Shown here piece after piece: positions 5,422 through 14,345 of a stretch of DNA of 28,018 bases. Source of the DNA: RGIG8748 sp045646525. Lineage in GTDB: Bacteria; Bacillota; Clostridia; UMGS1810. The notes below the pieces were generated by a model, which was not told where the DNA came from, searched no databases, and saw only the letters and a program-made list of their open reading frames with translations. Numbering within the stretch: position 1 is the stretch's first letter; every line of letters begins with the position of its first letter. The translations under genes and the position numbers were made by a program. The stretch covers positions 1-28,018 of the forward strand of contig JAZRKX010000015.1 of the NCBI GenBank assembly GCA_045646525.1, read 5' to 3'.

Positions 5422-7779
5422 CTACACATCCGCACTATATAATGTCCGAGCGATTTTTGCGGTATCCATTGCATCGGCAGCATAGTAATGGGCGCCTATA
5501 ACCGAAGCATATTCATCGGTGAGAACTGCGCCTCCCACCACAACCTTTACATCGGGGTAGGTGCGTCTTATAAGCTTAATGGTCTCCTCCATGGCGGGAA
5601 CTGTGGTTGTCATAAGTGCGCTAAGTCCCACAAGGGTTGCTCCCGTGGAAGCTATGGCATCGCATACCTTATCGGGCGCTACATCTTTTCCGAGGTCTAA
5701 TACATCAAAGCCGTAGCTTTCCAGAACTACCTTTACTATATTTTTGCCTATATCGTGTATATCGCCCTTTACCGTGGCAAGTATTACAGGTCTGTCTGAT
5801 ACTGAATCCTTTTTGTCTATTTTGGTCTTTACTATATCGAATGCAGCGGATGCTGCATCGGCACTCATAAGAAGCTGGGGAAGATACACCTTGCCTTTTT
5901 CAAATCCCAAGCCGACTTCATTTAAAGCAGGGATTATCACTTCGTTTATTACTTCCATAGGGGATGCATTTTGAAGGGCAACAAGGCACGAAGATACAGA
6001 AAGCTCCCTGAGTCCCGTTACTATTGCATCATACAGGTTTATATCCGAGTTAGTCGGTAGGATTTCTTGAGCCTTGCCGTCTGCATAGCTTATGTAGTCT
6101 GTGCAGTTCTCATCCATTGCGCAAAGAACCCTGTGCGCGTGGTATACATTCATCATTGAATCGGAGAATGGATTCATGATGGCACACTTAAGTCCTTTTT
6201 GCAGACTTTGTGCAAAAAATACCGAATTTATGATTTCGCGGTTTGGAAGTCCGAAAGATATATTGGACACACCAAGGCTTGTATTTATGCCTTTTTGTGT
6301 AAGAAGCTCTAGTGTTTCCAAAGTAACAAGAGCGCTTTTTGCATCGGAAGACACCGTAAGCGCAAGCGGGTCTACCACTATATCCTTTGCATCTATACCA
6401 TACTTTTTGGCTTCATCTATAATCCTGTATGCAATATCCGCCCTGCCCTGTGCGCTGTCGGGTATGCCGTCCTCATCTAAAGTAAGGGCAATGAGCACAC
6501 CGCCGTACTTTTGCACCAGAGGAAGTACCGCATCCATTGATTCCTTTTTGCCGTTTACGGAGTTTACCATAGGTTTGCCCGCGTACACCCTCATGGCAGT
6601 TTCGAGGGCATGGGGGTTTGACGAATCTATCTGCAGGGGTTTATCTGTAACAGCCTGAAGACTTGTAACTGTGTCTTTCATAACCTCGGCTTCGTCAATT
6701 CCCGGTACACCCACATTTACATCGAGCACATGGACACCCTTTTCTGCCTGACGGATACCCTCGGAAAGCAGGTATTCCATATCGCCCGATTTTATTGCTT
6801 CCTTTAGCTTCTTTTTGCCTGTGGGATTTATCCTCTCTCCTATTAATATAGGCTCATAGCCTATTTCTACCGCATGTGTATACGAGGACACCAGGGTGAA
6901 TTTCTTCTCTTCGGGTAAGATATAGTCCATACCTTTTGTTTTGGTACAAAGAGCCTTTATGTATGACGGAGTAGTGCCGCAACAACCGCCCGCAATACAT
7001 GCACCCCTTTCCACAAGCTCTGCCACAGAGTCGGCAAATTCTGCCTCTCCCATTGTAAACACGGTTTTGCCGTCCTTTAGATTTGGGAGACCCGCATTTG
7101 GCTTTACTATTACAGGAAGTGAGGAATATGTAATAAATTCATCTATAATACCTCGCATTTTATCGGGTCCGAGTGAGCAGTTCATACCGAGTGCACTTAC
7201 GCCAAGACCCTCGAGCATGGCAATCATAGCCTTGGGAGAAGCGCCCGTCATAAGCTTACCTGTGGCATCGTACACATTGGTTACAAATATGGGAAGAGAG
7301 CTGTTTTCTTTTGCAGCTATAATTGCCGCTTTGGTTTCCAGAGCATCGTTCATGGTTTCTATGAGTATGAGGTCGGCTCCCTTGCCCTCTGCCGCCCTTA
7401 CATTTGCGGCATAAAGCTCTACACATTCTTCAAAGGACATATCGCCGTACGGCTCGAGCATTCTGCCTGTGGGACCCATATCGAATGCTACAAATCTGTC
7501 CTCTTTGCCGTCCTTAGCATTTATTGCAATCTGTATCGCGGCGGTTATTATATCGGTATAATTTGGGAACTTGTCCTTATTTACACCAAAGGTATTTGTA
7601 CATACTATATTTGAGCCTGCTTCAAAGTAGGCTCTGTGAAGATTTTCTATGATATCGCTTTTTTCGAGGCACCAGCTTTCAGGTCTTTCGCCAGCCCTTA
7701 AGCCTTGGGACTGAAGATATGTTCCCGTGCCACCGTCCAAGTACGCTCTTTCGTTTTTTATAAAGCTTAATATATCCAT
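5422..7779 (-). CDS. metH: B12-dependent methionine synthase lacking activation domain
   Basis: A 785-residue enzyme that methylates homocysteine to methionine using methyltetrahydrofolate and cobalamin. Residues 1-280 form the homocysteine-binding barrel; zinc ligands are Cys201 (GMNCSLGP) and Cys266/Cys267 (AGGCCGTTP). Residues about 310-570 form the pterin-binding domain (IGERINPTGKKK, DVNVGVPG, IDSSNP, GVSNISFGLPNR). A helical cap (about 575-655) and a B12-binding Rossmann domain follow, with GDIHDIGKN at 672-680, where His675 is the lower axial cobalt ligand of the DxHxxG motif. The C-terminal AdoMet-dependent reactivation domain of the E. coli-type enzyme (about 1,200 residues) is absent; a separate gene immediately upstream supplies it. 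The ATG directly follows the TAG of that gene, with GGAGTG as ribosome site. This is the layout known from Thermotoga (TM0268/TM0269). Confidence 0.96.
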   Translation of the reverse strand: MDILSFIKNERAYLDGGTGTYLQSQGLRAGERPESWCLEKSDIIENLHRAYFEAGSNIVCTNTFGVNKDKFPNYTDIITAAIQIAINAKDGKEDRFVAFDMGPTGRMLEPYGDMSFEECVELYAANVRAAEGKGADLILIETMNDALETKAAIIAAKENSSLPIFVTNVYDATGKLMTGASPKAMIAMLEGLGVSALGMNCSLGPDKMRGIIDEFITYSSLPVIVKPNAGLPNLKDGKTVFTMGEAEFADSVAELVERGACIAGGCCGTTPSYIKALCTKTKGMDYILPEEKKFTLVSSYTHAVEIGYEPILIGERINPTGKKKLKEAIKSGDMEYLLSEGIRQAEKGVHVLDVNVGVPGIDEAEVMKDTVTSLQAVTDKPLQIDSSNPHALETAMRVYAGKPMVNSVNGKKESMDAVLPLVQKYGGVLIALTLDEDGIPDSAQGRADIAYRIIDEAKKYGIDAKDIVVDPLALTVSSDAKSALVTLETLELLTQKGINTSLGVSNISFGLPNREIINSVFFAQSLQKGLKCAIMNPFSDSMMNVYHAHRVLCAMDENCTDYISYADGKAQEILPTNSDINLYDAIVTGLRELSVSSCLVALQNASPMEVINEVIIPALNEVGLGFEKGKVYLPQLLMSADAASAAFDIVKTKIDKKDSVSDRPVILATVKGDIHDIGKNIVKVVLESYGFDVLDLGKDVAPDKVCDAIASTGATLVGLSALMTTTVPAMEETIKLIRRTYPDVKVVVGGAVLTDEYASVIGAHYYAADAMDTAKIARTLYSADV

Positions 7780-8361
7780 CTATTCTTTCACTCCTATAAT
7801 GGAAGTAACAGACTTTCGGGGCGTCATAATACAGCTTGTTCCAAGCTTAATCCCAAGAAGCTTGTCTGCCTTAAGATAGTTTAATATTCTCTCCTGATTG
7901 GAAAGTACAAAATCGCCGTAGCCCGCACTAAAACGCTGCGCAAGAGTGTGCGCATCAAGGTGAGAGCATACAAACTCCACAGCCGACTCCGCCACAGCAG
8001 ATGCAACGGCATCTGCAATAAACGAATCTGCCTTGGAGGTTACTCCAAGAGAGGCAATGAGCCTGTCTGCCTCTATGCCGAGGGTAAGCGCGAGCACATA
8101 GGCACTTGTGCACCCTTTGAGCGCTCTTGCAAGGCTCACAGACTTTACTTTCATAAAGTCAAATTCGCACACATCGTCCTTTAGCAAAACCGAGGTCTTG
8201 GCACAGCAATACCTCGGTTTGCAAGCATCGAGAACTCTCCCGATGCAGTTACGGATTGTTTCGTTTTCCATAGGATTTGGGATTTGAAGTCTTTTTGCAA
8301 GCTCCTCTTCGTCCAAAACCAAATCCTCAGACTTTATAAAATGACATACTATATTATCCAT
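7780..8361 (-). CDS. Methionine synthase reactivation-domain protein
   Basis: A 193-residue protein corresponding to the activation domain of MetH, which binds S-adenosylmethionine and remethylates cobalamin after it is oxidised. Seen here are RFSAGYGDF (143-151), the counterpart of the RxxxGY AdoMet motif, then NQERIL, the KLLGIKL segment and PRKSVTSIIG (181-190), typical of stand-alone versions. The start at 8361 was chosen for GGAGTG six bases upstream; the frame is open to 8385. Its ribosome site overlaps the stop of the beta-lactamase-like gene, and its TAG stop touches the metH ATG. Strict coupling to metH supports one functional enzyme made of two chains. It lacks a trusted gene symbol. 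Confidence 0.9.
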   Translation of the reverse strand: MDNIVCHFIKSEDLVLDEEELAKRLQIPNPMENETIRNCIGRVLDACKPRYCCAKTSVLLKDDVCEFDFMKVKSVSLARALKGCTSAYVLALTLGIEADRLIASLGVTSKADSFIADAVASAVAESAVEFVCSHLDAHTLAQRFSAGYGDFVLSNQERILNYLKADKLLGIKLGTSCIMTPRKSVTSIIGVKE

Positions 8362-8366
8362 ATAAA

Positions 8367-9353
8367 TCACTCCATAGCTTCGCATATAGCCGATGCAGCA
8401 TTTGCCATTGCCGATTTTGCATCGGACAATACATCGTCACTTCCCTGTGCCATGGATACAAATATAAAATTGCCGCTTTGTGTATATACTATTGCTGCAT
8501 CGAAAACCTCTCCCTCGGCATCAAAGCCTATATTGGCAAGGTATGTACCCTCGGGAAGATTTGCGGCAATCTTATCGTCCACAGAGCTTGTCTTCATCTT
8601 GGAATACATATCGCTGTATGGGAAGAATGAGGTGTTGTCATACATCTTGCGCATAAGCTTAATTAAATCCTCAGCTGTGGTGTAGCCAATATTGTCTGAC
8701 CCGATGTCAAAATGTGTGTTTTCATAGCCCTTGGATGCAAAATATGAATTGAGCCTTTCTGCGCCAAAATAATCTATCATAAGCTTTGCCGCTTCCAAAT
8801 GACCGCCCGAAAACGCTCTTGTCATGAGGTCACGGCCAAACTGACCTGATACATTTGTACTGTAGTCAAATGAGCCCATGTATATAGCATTACTTGCATA
8901 TTCGAGCAAAAACGCACCCATGACAGCGGTATTTTCTATCTTTTCGGTATTATTTATGTATGTATAGCCGTCGGTAAGTGTGGCTATACCAAAGGAATAT
9001 GTTCCTCCCACAGATTTGAACGCCTTTTCTGCGGCAGAGGAGATATCTGTCTTTTCGCCCATTGTTTTGTTGGGGGATTTTTCTTCCTCTTTCTTAGGCT
9101 TTTCTACAGTTGTTTTGGGTTTTTCTTTTTCTGCCTCGGTGGTTATTTTTTGAACGGGCTGTTCTTTAACGGTCTCTTCGTTGTAGTTAAACCACACATG
9201 CACAATAAGTCCTACAAAAACGCAGAGTACCGCTATAATTGCAATGCATACAACAAGTGCTACTGTGTTTTTACTGCTTTTCTTCTTTTTCTGCATGGCG
9301 GGCAGAGGCTTGCGCCCTGTGTTTACAAAAAGTGTACTGCTGTCAAGTTTCAT
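8367..9353 (-). CDS. Membrane-anchored beta-lactamase-fold protein with degenerate catalytic motifs
   Basis: The start at 9353 (AAAGGAAG upstream) gives 328 residues. Layout: a basic cytoplasmic N-terminus with KKKKSSK, one membrane helix (about 29-55), a Lys/Glu-rich linker (58-103), and an extracellular domain (about 105-328) resembling class A beta-lactamase-type serine hydrolases. The fold is suggested by YSFGIATLTDGYTY (119-132), the helix after TAVMGAFLLEY, the FSGGHLEAAKLMIDYFG segment, TTAEDLIKLMRKMY and the final DAAIVYTQSG. All three hallmark motifs are altered: SxxK is about AVMG (143-146), SDN is SGG (182-184) and KTG is NIG (274-276). It is therefore probably non-catalytic, perhaps a binding or structural wall protein. 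It sits between gpsA and the MetH activation gene with no evident pathway link. The fold is inferred from pattern, not alignment. Confidence 0.75.
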   Translation of the reverse strand: MKLDSSTLFVNTGRKPLPAMQKKKKSSKNTVALVVCIAIIAVLCVFVGLIVHVWFNYNEETVKEQPVQKITTEAEKEKPKTTVEKPKKEEEKSPNKTMGEKTDISSAAEKAFKSVGGTYSFGIATLTDGYTYINNTEKIENTAVMGAFLLEYASNAIYMGSFDYSTNVSGQFGRDLMTRAFSGGHLEAAKLMIDYFGAERLNSYFASKGYENTHFDIGSDNIGYTTAEDLIKLMRKMYDNTSFFPYSDMYSKMKTSSVDDKIAANLPEGTYLANIGFDAEGEVFDAAIVYTQSGNFIFVSMAQGSDDVLSDAKSAMANAASAICEAME

Positions 9354-9399
9354 GGAAATCTTCCTTTCGTAGTACATAGTATCTATCAAAACAAGAATA

Positions 9400-10407
9400 T
9401 TATTTAAGCCAATCTTTTTCGGTTTCTTTTTTTCGGCTTCTTGCCATAAGAAGCTCTGCGGCATCTTTGGCATTTATCTCGCCCTTTAGTACCTTGTATA
9501 TTGCATTTACTATGGGCATATCCACCTCGTATCTTTTGGCAAGCTCGTATGCGCTGTAGCAGGCTCTTATACCCTCTACCGTCATTTTGACCTCATTTTC
9601 CGCTTCGGATGCGGTCATGCCCTTGCCTATTAGGATACCTGCTCTGCGGTTTCTCGAGTGCATACTGGTGCAGGTAACGATAAGGTCGCCTACTCCCGTA
9701 AGTCCGCTGAAAGTCTCCGCCTTTGCACCCATTTTAACACCGAGTCTTGTGATTTCCACAAGTCCTCTTGTCATGAGGGCCGCCTTTGTATTATCGCCAT
9801 AGCCTATGCCGTCGCATATACCTGCGGCAAGTGCTATGATGTTTTTGAGAGAGCCTCCAAGCTCAAGTCCTACGATATCATCTGTGGTGTACACTCTGAA
9901 CATGGGAAGCATGTACAAATCCTGAATGTACTCTGCCTTTTCCAGCTCTTTGCAGGCAACCACATTTGTGGTGGGCATACCAAGTGCCACCTCTTCGGCA
10001 TGAGAGGGTCCGCTCATGGATGCAACAACAGCAAGAGGTATCTCATCCTTTATAACCTCGGAGAGTCTTTTGTGCTCTGATTCATCGAAGCCCTTGGAAA
10101 TATTTAATATAAGCTGACCCTCTTCCACATACGGAGCAAGTGCCCTCGCAGATGCCTTTACAGCGTGCGATGGAGATGCCATAACTATAAGGTCAGCTTT
10201 TCCGCACTCGGATATATCTGATGTAAACTGCACATTTTCAGGTATTTCTACTCCCTGAAGAAAGGGTTTGTTTTCACGGTATTTCTTTAAATTTTCGCTT
10301 TCTTCCTTAAGGTACGACCACAAAAGTACATCGTGACCGCCCTTGGCGAGAAGTATTGCGTTTGCGGTGCCCCAACCGCCCGAGCCTATGATATTTATCT
10401 TTGCCAT
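9400..10407 (-). CDS. gpsA: NAD(P)-dependent glycerol-3-phosphate dehydrogenase
   Basis: A 335-residue cytoplasmic enzyme that reduces dihydroxyacetone phosphate to sn-glycerol 3-phosphate for phospholipid synthesis. The dinucleotide-binding loop GSGGWGTA is at 8-15. Further family marks are NISKGF (102-107), SGPSHAEEV (132-140), GGSLKNIIALAAGI (184-197) with the catalytic lysine Lys188, and GDNTKAAL (204-211). The start at 10407 has GGAGG upstream; the frame is open to 10422, without a ribosome site there. It begins 18 bases after aroK and ends 46 bases before the beta-lactamase-like gene, so it rides in the aromatic run although its product serves lipid synthesis. The length is normal for the family. 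Confidence 0.96.
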   Translation of the reverse strand: MAKINIIGSGGWGTANAILLAKGGHDVLLWSYLKEESENLKKYRENKPFLQGVEIPENVQFTSDISECGKADLIVMASPSHAVKASARALAPYVEEGQLILNISKGFDESEHKRLSEVIKDEIPLAVVASMSGPSHAEEVALGMPTTNVVACKELEKAEYIQDLYMLPMFRVYTTDDIVGLELGGSLKNIIALAAGICDGIGYGDNTKAALMTRGLVEITRLGVKMGAKAETFSGLTGVGDLIVTCTSMHSRNRRAGILIGKGMTASEAENEVKMTVEGIRACYSAYELAKRYEVDMPIVNAIYKVLKGEINAKDAAELLMARSRKKETEKDWLK

Positions 10408-10425
10408 GTGATAAACCTCCAAAAA

Positions 10426-10947
10426 TTACTGATTTGTATTTTGCTTAGAAGCTTTCATTATCTGTCTTATTACCTCTTCGGTACGCTTACAAACCTTGCT
10501 TAATATACCATCGTTTAAAACAATATAATCCGCACTCTTTCTGTACTGCGATATACGGTTGTTATAAAGCTCATAAAGTTTATTTTTATCCTTTAGAAGC
10601 GGTCTTCCCGAAAGCGAGGATTTATCCATTATAAACGCAGGTGATGCATCTATAAATATAACCTTGCCCGTAGAACGCATGATATCAATGTTTTCGTCGA
10701 GTATTACCACTCCGCCGCCTGTAGCCACAAGTATGCCGTCTCTTTCAGACAATTCCTTAAGCGCCTCAGTCTCCGCCTTTCTGAAATACGGCTCACCGAT
10801 TTCGAAAAGCTCCTCTATGGTCTTACCCTCTCTCTTTACTATGTGTTCATCCAAATCCACGATTTCTATATCGATATTTTTTATTATTATACTGCTTATG
10901 GTACTTTTGCCGCAACCGGGCATACCAACAAGATAGATATTATTCAT
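10426..10947 (-). CDS. aroK: Shikimate kinase
   Basis: A 173-residue P-loop kinase that phosphorylates shikimate at the 3-hydroxyl with ATP. Visible are the Walker A loop GMPGCGKST (8-16), the shikimate-binding DLD (31-33), FRKAE with Arg56, the GGG of ATGGGV (75-80) and the lid SLSGRPLL with Arg115. Its ATG overlaps the end of aroQ by 8 bases and has GAGAGGAA upstream. The length is typical. It is the fifth chorismate-pathway gene along the transcript's aroB-to-aroK span by function, although genes are not in reaction order. The symbol aroK is used for a single shikimate kinase; aroL would be equally acceptable. Confidence 0.95.
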   Translation of the reverse strand: MNNIYLVGMPGCGKSTISSIIIKNIDIEIVDLDEHIVKREGKTIEELFEIGEPYFRKAETEALKELSERDGILVATGGGVVILDENIDIMRSTGKVIFIDASPAFIMDKSSLSGRPLLKDKNKLYELYNNRISQYRKSADYIVLNDGILSKVCKRTEEVIRQIMKASKQNTNQ

Positions 10948-11377
10948 TGCAAATTCCTCTCAATTTTTCAAGTGCCATGTAGTATCCCTTTGGTCCGAAG
11001 CCTGATATCTGGTCTATGCAGCCAGCCTTGGTAACGGATACCTTGCGAAAGTCCTCTCTGGCATTTATATCGGAAAAGTGCACCTCCACAAAGGGCGTAT
11101 CTATGCTCTTTATGGCATCGGCAATGGCGTAGCTGTAATGGGTGTATGCACCGGGATTTATTACAACTCCTCTTATATCCGAATTATATATACTCTGAAT
11201 TTTGTCTATGATGGCACCCTCATGATTGGACTGCCATATCTCAAGTTCAAATCCCTCAGCCTTGGCGTAATCATAAAGCTCTGTGCATATATCGGCGTAG
11301 GATTTGTCGCCGTATATACCCTTTTCCCTTATACCTACAAAATTAATGTTGGGTCCGTTTATAATAAGGAATTTCAC
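10940..11377 (-). CDS. aroQ: Type II 3-dehydroquinate dehydratase
   Basis: A 145-residue enzyme that removes water from 3-dehydroquinate to give 3-dehydroshikimate; type II enzymes form dodecamers. It shows NGPNIN (7-12), Arg17, the catalytic Tyr22 in GIYG, NPGAYTHYS (74-82), EVHFSD with Glu98 and His100, and REDFRKVS with Arg111. The start codon is GTG at 11377, with AAGGAG eleven bases upstream. It overlaps aroE by 4 bases and aroK by 8, so translation is coupled on both sides. The fifth motif position reads EVHFSD where many family members have EVHLSN, a mild change outside the catalytic pair. Confidence 0.96.
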   Translation of the reverse strand: MKFLIINGPNINFVGIREKGIYGDKSYADICTELYDYAKAEGFELEIWQSNHEGAIIDKIQSIYNSDIRGVVINPGAYTHYSYAIADAIKSIDTPFVEVHFSDINAREDFRKVSVTKAGCIDQISGFGPKGYYMALEKLRGICNE

Positions 11378-12153
11378 TTTTCTGTCATCTCCTTGTATAG
11401 CTTTTGTATGATGTCCGTGTCTACATCTTCACCCCGCCATATTGCCTGTGAATACATTCCCTGTGCCACAAGCATGTAAAGTCCGCTTACTGACTTTATA
11501 CCCTTTTGGGATGCCATTTGCATAAGCTTGGTTTCAGGGGGATTGTATATGGTATCCATCACCGCACCAAAGCTCCCCGATATATCTTTAAGAGGAGATG
11601 CATCCGTATTGGGATACATGCCCACAGGAGTGCAGTTTATAAGCACATCGCCCTCTATTGTATCGGAATAAGTGATAACACTGCATCCGTCTATCGCGGG
11701 CGCGGATGTGGAAACAAAGGTAATATCCCCTGCTCCCATATCACGGCATACTGCAAGAGCCGCCCTGGATACACCGCCCGTACCTAAAATAACAATTTTT
11801 TTGTTTTTTATATCTATATCATTTACCCGGAATGTACACTTTAAACCGAAATAGTCTGTATTGTACCCAACTGCACCGCCACCAATAAATTTAACGGTAT
11901 TTACAGCTCCTATTGCCTCTGCTTCGGGCGATATATCATCCAGAAACTCCATTACATCCATTTTATAAGGTATGGTGACATTTATGCCGTTATACAGCGA
12001 TGATATCTTTTGAAACTCTTTTTTCAAATTACCTTTAGGGATTTCTATAAGCTCATATGTATCATTAAGATATTTTTCTTTATAAAATTTTTCATGTATT
12101 ATTTTTGAGTACGAATGTCCCAATTTTTCGCCTATGAGTGCATAGTTTGCCAC
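11374..12153 (-). CDS. aroE: Shikimate dehydrogenase
   Basis: A 259-residue enzyme that reduces 3-dehydroshikimate to shikimate with NADPH. The substrate site includes Ser14 and Ser16 of GHSYSK, NVTIPYK with catalytic Lys64, and NTD with Asp100. The cofactor domain has GTGGVSRAAL (124-133), and NCTPVGMYP follows further on. The start is a GTG at 12153 with AAGGAGGAG upstream, one of the strongest ribosome sites in the window. It begins 12 bases after the pheA stop and overlaps aroQ by 4. The glycine-rich loop is followed by STSAPA rather than the NRT-type motif used by many NADP-specific members, so cofactor choice is not certain. Confidence 0.95.
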   Translation of the reverse strand: MANYALIGEKLGHSYSKIIHEKFYKEKYLNDTYELIEIPKGNLKKEFQKISSLYNGINVTIPYKMDVMEFLDDISPEAEAIGAVNTVKFIGGGAVGYNTDYFGLKCTFRVNDIDIKNKKIVILGTGGVSRAALAVCRDMGAGDITFVSTSAPAIDGCSVITYSDTIEGDVLINCTPVGMYPNTDASPLKDISGSFGAVMDTIYNPPETKLMQMASQKGIKSVSGLYMLVAQGMYSQAIWRGEDVDTDIIQKLYKEMTEK

Positions 12154-12165
12154 GGAGTCTCCTCC

Positions 12166-13269
12166 TTAAAAGTCGAATTTTTTGTAGTTGCCAAGATACT
12201 TAAAATACCTGTTTTCCTTCTTGACGCGTTCTATAGCGTCTGTAACATTCTTGTCCGAAATGTTGCCCGTAATGTCTATAAAGAATATATATTCAAACGG
12301 GTTTGTTATGTCGGGGCGGGATTCTATCTTTACCATGTTTATTCCGTAGGATGCAAAAAGTCCCGTAAGATTATGAAGCTGACCGGGGGTATTATTGAGT
12401 TTTACAACCATACTTATTTTGTCCGACCTTTCCTCCGATACGGGAGTCTTGGCAAGAACAATGAATTTTGTGTAATTGTTTTTGTTGTAATTGATATTGT
12501 GCTCGAGTATCTTTAATCCGTATAGCTTTGCCGCCTGCTCGCTGGCAATGCAGGCAATATCGGTTTTGTCCGACTCGCTCACGAATTTAGCGCTTATGGC
12601 AGTATTTTTGTAAGGTATCTGCTTAAATGTAAATTTATCCAGATATTCCTTGGACTGCATAAATGCCTGAGGATGAGAATACACCTCTTTTATATCCGAA
12701 ATTTCGGTACCATCTTTTGCCATAAGGTTGTGATTTACTCTGATACAGACCTCACCTGCTATGTAGTAATCATAGCTCAGAAGCAAATCATACACATCTA
12801 TTACCGCACCTGTGGAAGAATTTTCAAACGGAATTACCGCGTGGGATATCTCATCGTTTAAAAGACCAAGACAGAGTTTGTCAAAAGTATCGTAGGATTT
12901 TGCGCTTAAGGTGTCCTTGTCTGAGCGGGAATTTATATACCAAGTGCAGGCCTCATGTGAGAAGCTTCCCTCTACACCCTGAAAGCCAATGGAAATTTCG
13001 CCCTTGTTTAAGGTGTTCTGATACTTTTTGGACAAATTCATAAGGCATGTATAAAATTCCTCTGCATACGGGCGAAAGGTTTTGTCCTTTAATGCATCCT
13101 GCACCTTCTGGATTACCTCCTGCTCCCTCTTGGGATTTAATACAGCAAGTCCGTTTGCACGCTTATAGTCTGCCACATCCTTTGATATCGCCATCCTCTT
13201 TTCGAAAAGCTCGGTAAGCTTTTCGTCTATGGCATCTATCTCCTGCCTTATATTTGATATATCCTGCAT
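12166..13269 (-). CDS. pheA: Bifunctional chorismate mutase/prephenate dehydratase
   Basis: A 367-residue P-protein that turns chorismate into prephenate and then phenylpyruvate, the precursor of phenylalanine. Residues 1-90 are an AroQ-type chorismate mutase with Arg8, Arg25, Lys36, KRE with Arg48/Glu49, and Gln84. Residues about 93-275 are the dehydratase (GFQGVEGSFSHEA, VIPFENSSTGAV); the catalytic TRF triad reads TKF at 267-269. An ACT domain follows (about 283-360) with GQLHNLTGLF and ESRP (316-319), the phenylalanine-binding parts, so feedback inhibition is likely. The start at 13269 has GGGAG at proper spacing; the ATG at 13278 is in frame but has that site touching it. It begins one base after the aroC stop. 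Confidence 0.95.
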   Translation of the reverse strand: MQDISNIRQEIDAIDEKLTELFEKRMAISKDVADYKRANGLAVLNPKREQEVIQKVQDALKDKTFRPYAEEFYTCLMNLSKKYQNTLNKGEISIGFQGVEGSFSHEACTWYINSRSDKDTLSAKSYDTFDKLCLGLLNDEISHAVIPFENSSTGAVIDVYDLLLSYDYYIAGEVCIRVNHNLMAKDGTEISDIKEVYSHPQAFMQSKEYLDKFTFKQIPYKNTAISAKFVSESDKTDIACIASEQAAKLYGLKILEHNINYNKNNYTKFIVLAKTPVSEERSDKISMVVKLNNTPGQLHNLTGLFASYGINMVKIESRPDITNPFEYIFFIDITGNISDKNVTDAIERVKKENRYFKYLGNYKKFDF

Positions 13270-13270
13270 A

Positions 13271-14344
13271 TTAGTCATCTCCCAAATCCGCTATGCAAAG
13301 CGCCGCACCTGCCTCAACTACTGCACAGGCTCTTGGTACTATGCACGCATCGTGTCTGCCCTTTAAGGTGATTTCGTCGTTTTCCATGGTTTTTAAGTTT
13401 ACTGTATTCTGCGTTTTAAACACAGAGGGTGTGGGCTTTACTGCCACTCTGAATACCACGGGGGCACCATTTGTGATACCGCCCAGTATTCCGCCGTTGT
13501 TATTTGAAAGAACGGTTACCTTTCCGTTTTTAATTTCATAATTATCATTGGCATCAAAGCCCGACATGGATGTAATATCAAAGCCCTTGCCAAACTCTAT
13601 GCCCTTAACGGCAGGGATGGAGAACATCATGTGAGAAACAGTGCTTTCCAGCGAGTCAAAAAACGGAGAGCCTATACCTGCCTCTAAGCCATATATTGCA
13701 CACTCTATAACTCCGCCTATGCTGTTTAAATCATCCTTGTATTTACGGATTTCGTCCTCCATGGCTTTTAGTTTATCCCCGTCTGTTACGGGAAAAGGCA
13801 TGGAGTGGAGTCTGTCGATATCAGCATCGGTAAGGGATTTATCGAGAATACTTTCTCCCTTTACACTTCCTATTGACTGTATATGCGATACTATTCTTAT
13901 ACCTTTACTTTCAAGAATCTGCCTTGCAACCGCTCCCGCAAGTGTAAGAGGTGCGGTAATTCTGCCCGAAAAGTGGCCTCCGCCTCTGTAGTCATTGAAT
14001 CCGCCGTGCTTGATAACCGCACTGTAGTCGGCATGGCCCGGGCGGGGAGTTTCGTTCAAATTCACATAATCACTGCTGTGGCTGTCCTTATTGTATATGA
14101 CAAAGCCTATGGGCGAGCCTGTGGCAATGCCGTCTTTTATGCCCGACAGGATTTCGTATTCGTCCTTCTCGTCCCTTGCGGTAGAATAAAACGCTCTGTG
14201 GTTGCGGCGTTTCATTTCTGTATCGATTTTATCAAAATCTATTTTTGTGCCTGCCTTTATACCTGAAAGCACACCGCCGATTCCTCTGCCGTGAGATTCT
14301 CCGAAAATTGTAAACTGTATGTTATTTCCCCATGTAGCACCCAT
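13271..14344 (-). CDS. aroC: Chorismate synthase
   Basis: A 357-residue enzyme that makes chorismate from 5-enolpyruvylshikimate 3-phosphate; it needs reduced FMN. Family marks are GESHGRGIG (15-23) with catalytic His18, RRNHRAFYSTARDE (46-59), RPGHADY (101-107) with His104, and DYRGGGHFSGR (118-128) for FMN and substrate binding. The start at 14344 has AAAGGAAG upstream, located inside the last codons of aroA, whose stop is one base away. The length is typical for the bacterial enzyme. A flavin reductase function, if needed, is not encoded nearby. Confidence 0.97.
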   Translation of the reverse strand: MGATWGNNIQFTIFGESHGRGIGGVLSGIKAGTKIDFDKIDTEMKRRNHRAFYSTARDEKDEYEILSGIKDGIATGSPIGFVIYNKDSHSSDYVNLNETPRPGHADYSAVIKHGGFNDYRGGGHFSGRITAPLTLAGAVARQILESKGIRIVSHIQSIGSVKGESILDKSLTDADIDRLHSMPFPVTDGDKLKAMEDEIRKYKDDLNSIGGVIECAIYGLEAGIGSPFFDSLESTVSHMMFSIPAVKGIEFGKGFDITSMSGFDANDNYEIKNGKVTVLSNNNGGILGGITNGAPVVFRVAVKPTPSVFKTQNTVNLKTMENDEITLKGRHDACIVPRACAVVEAGAALCIADLGDD

Positions 14345-14345
14345 A

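Noticed and set aside
7778..7783. Cobalamin or SAM riboswitch before metH
   Set aside because: metH directly touches the upstream stop codon, so no leader exists; the shared promoter is far upstream.
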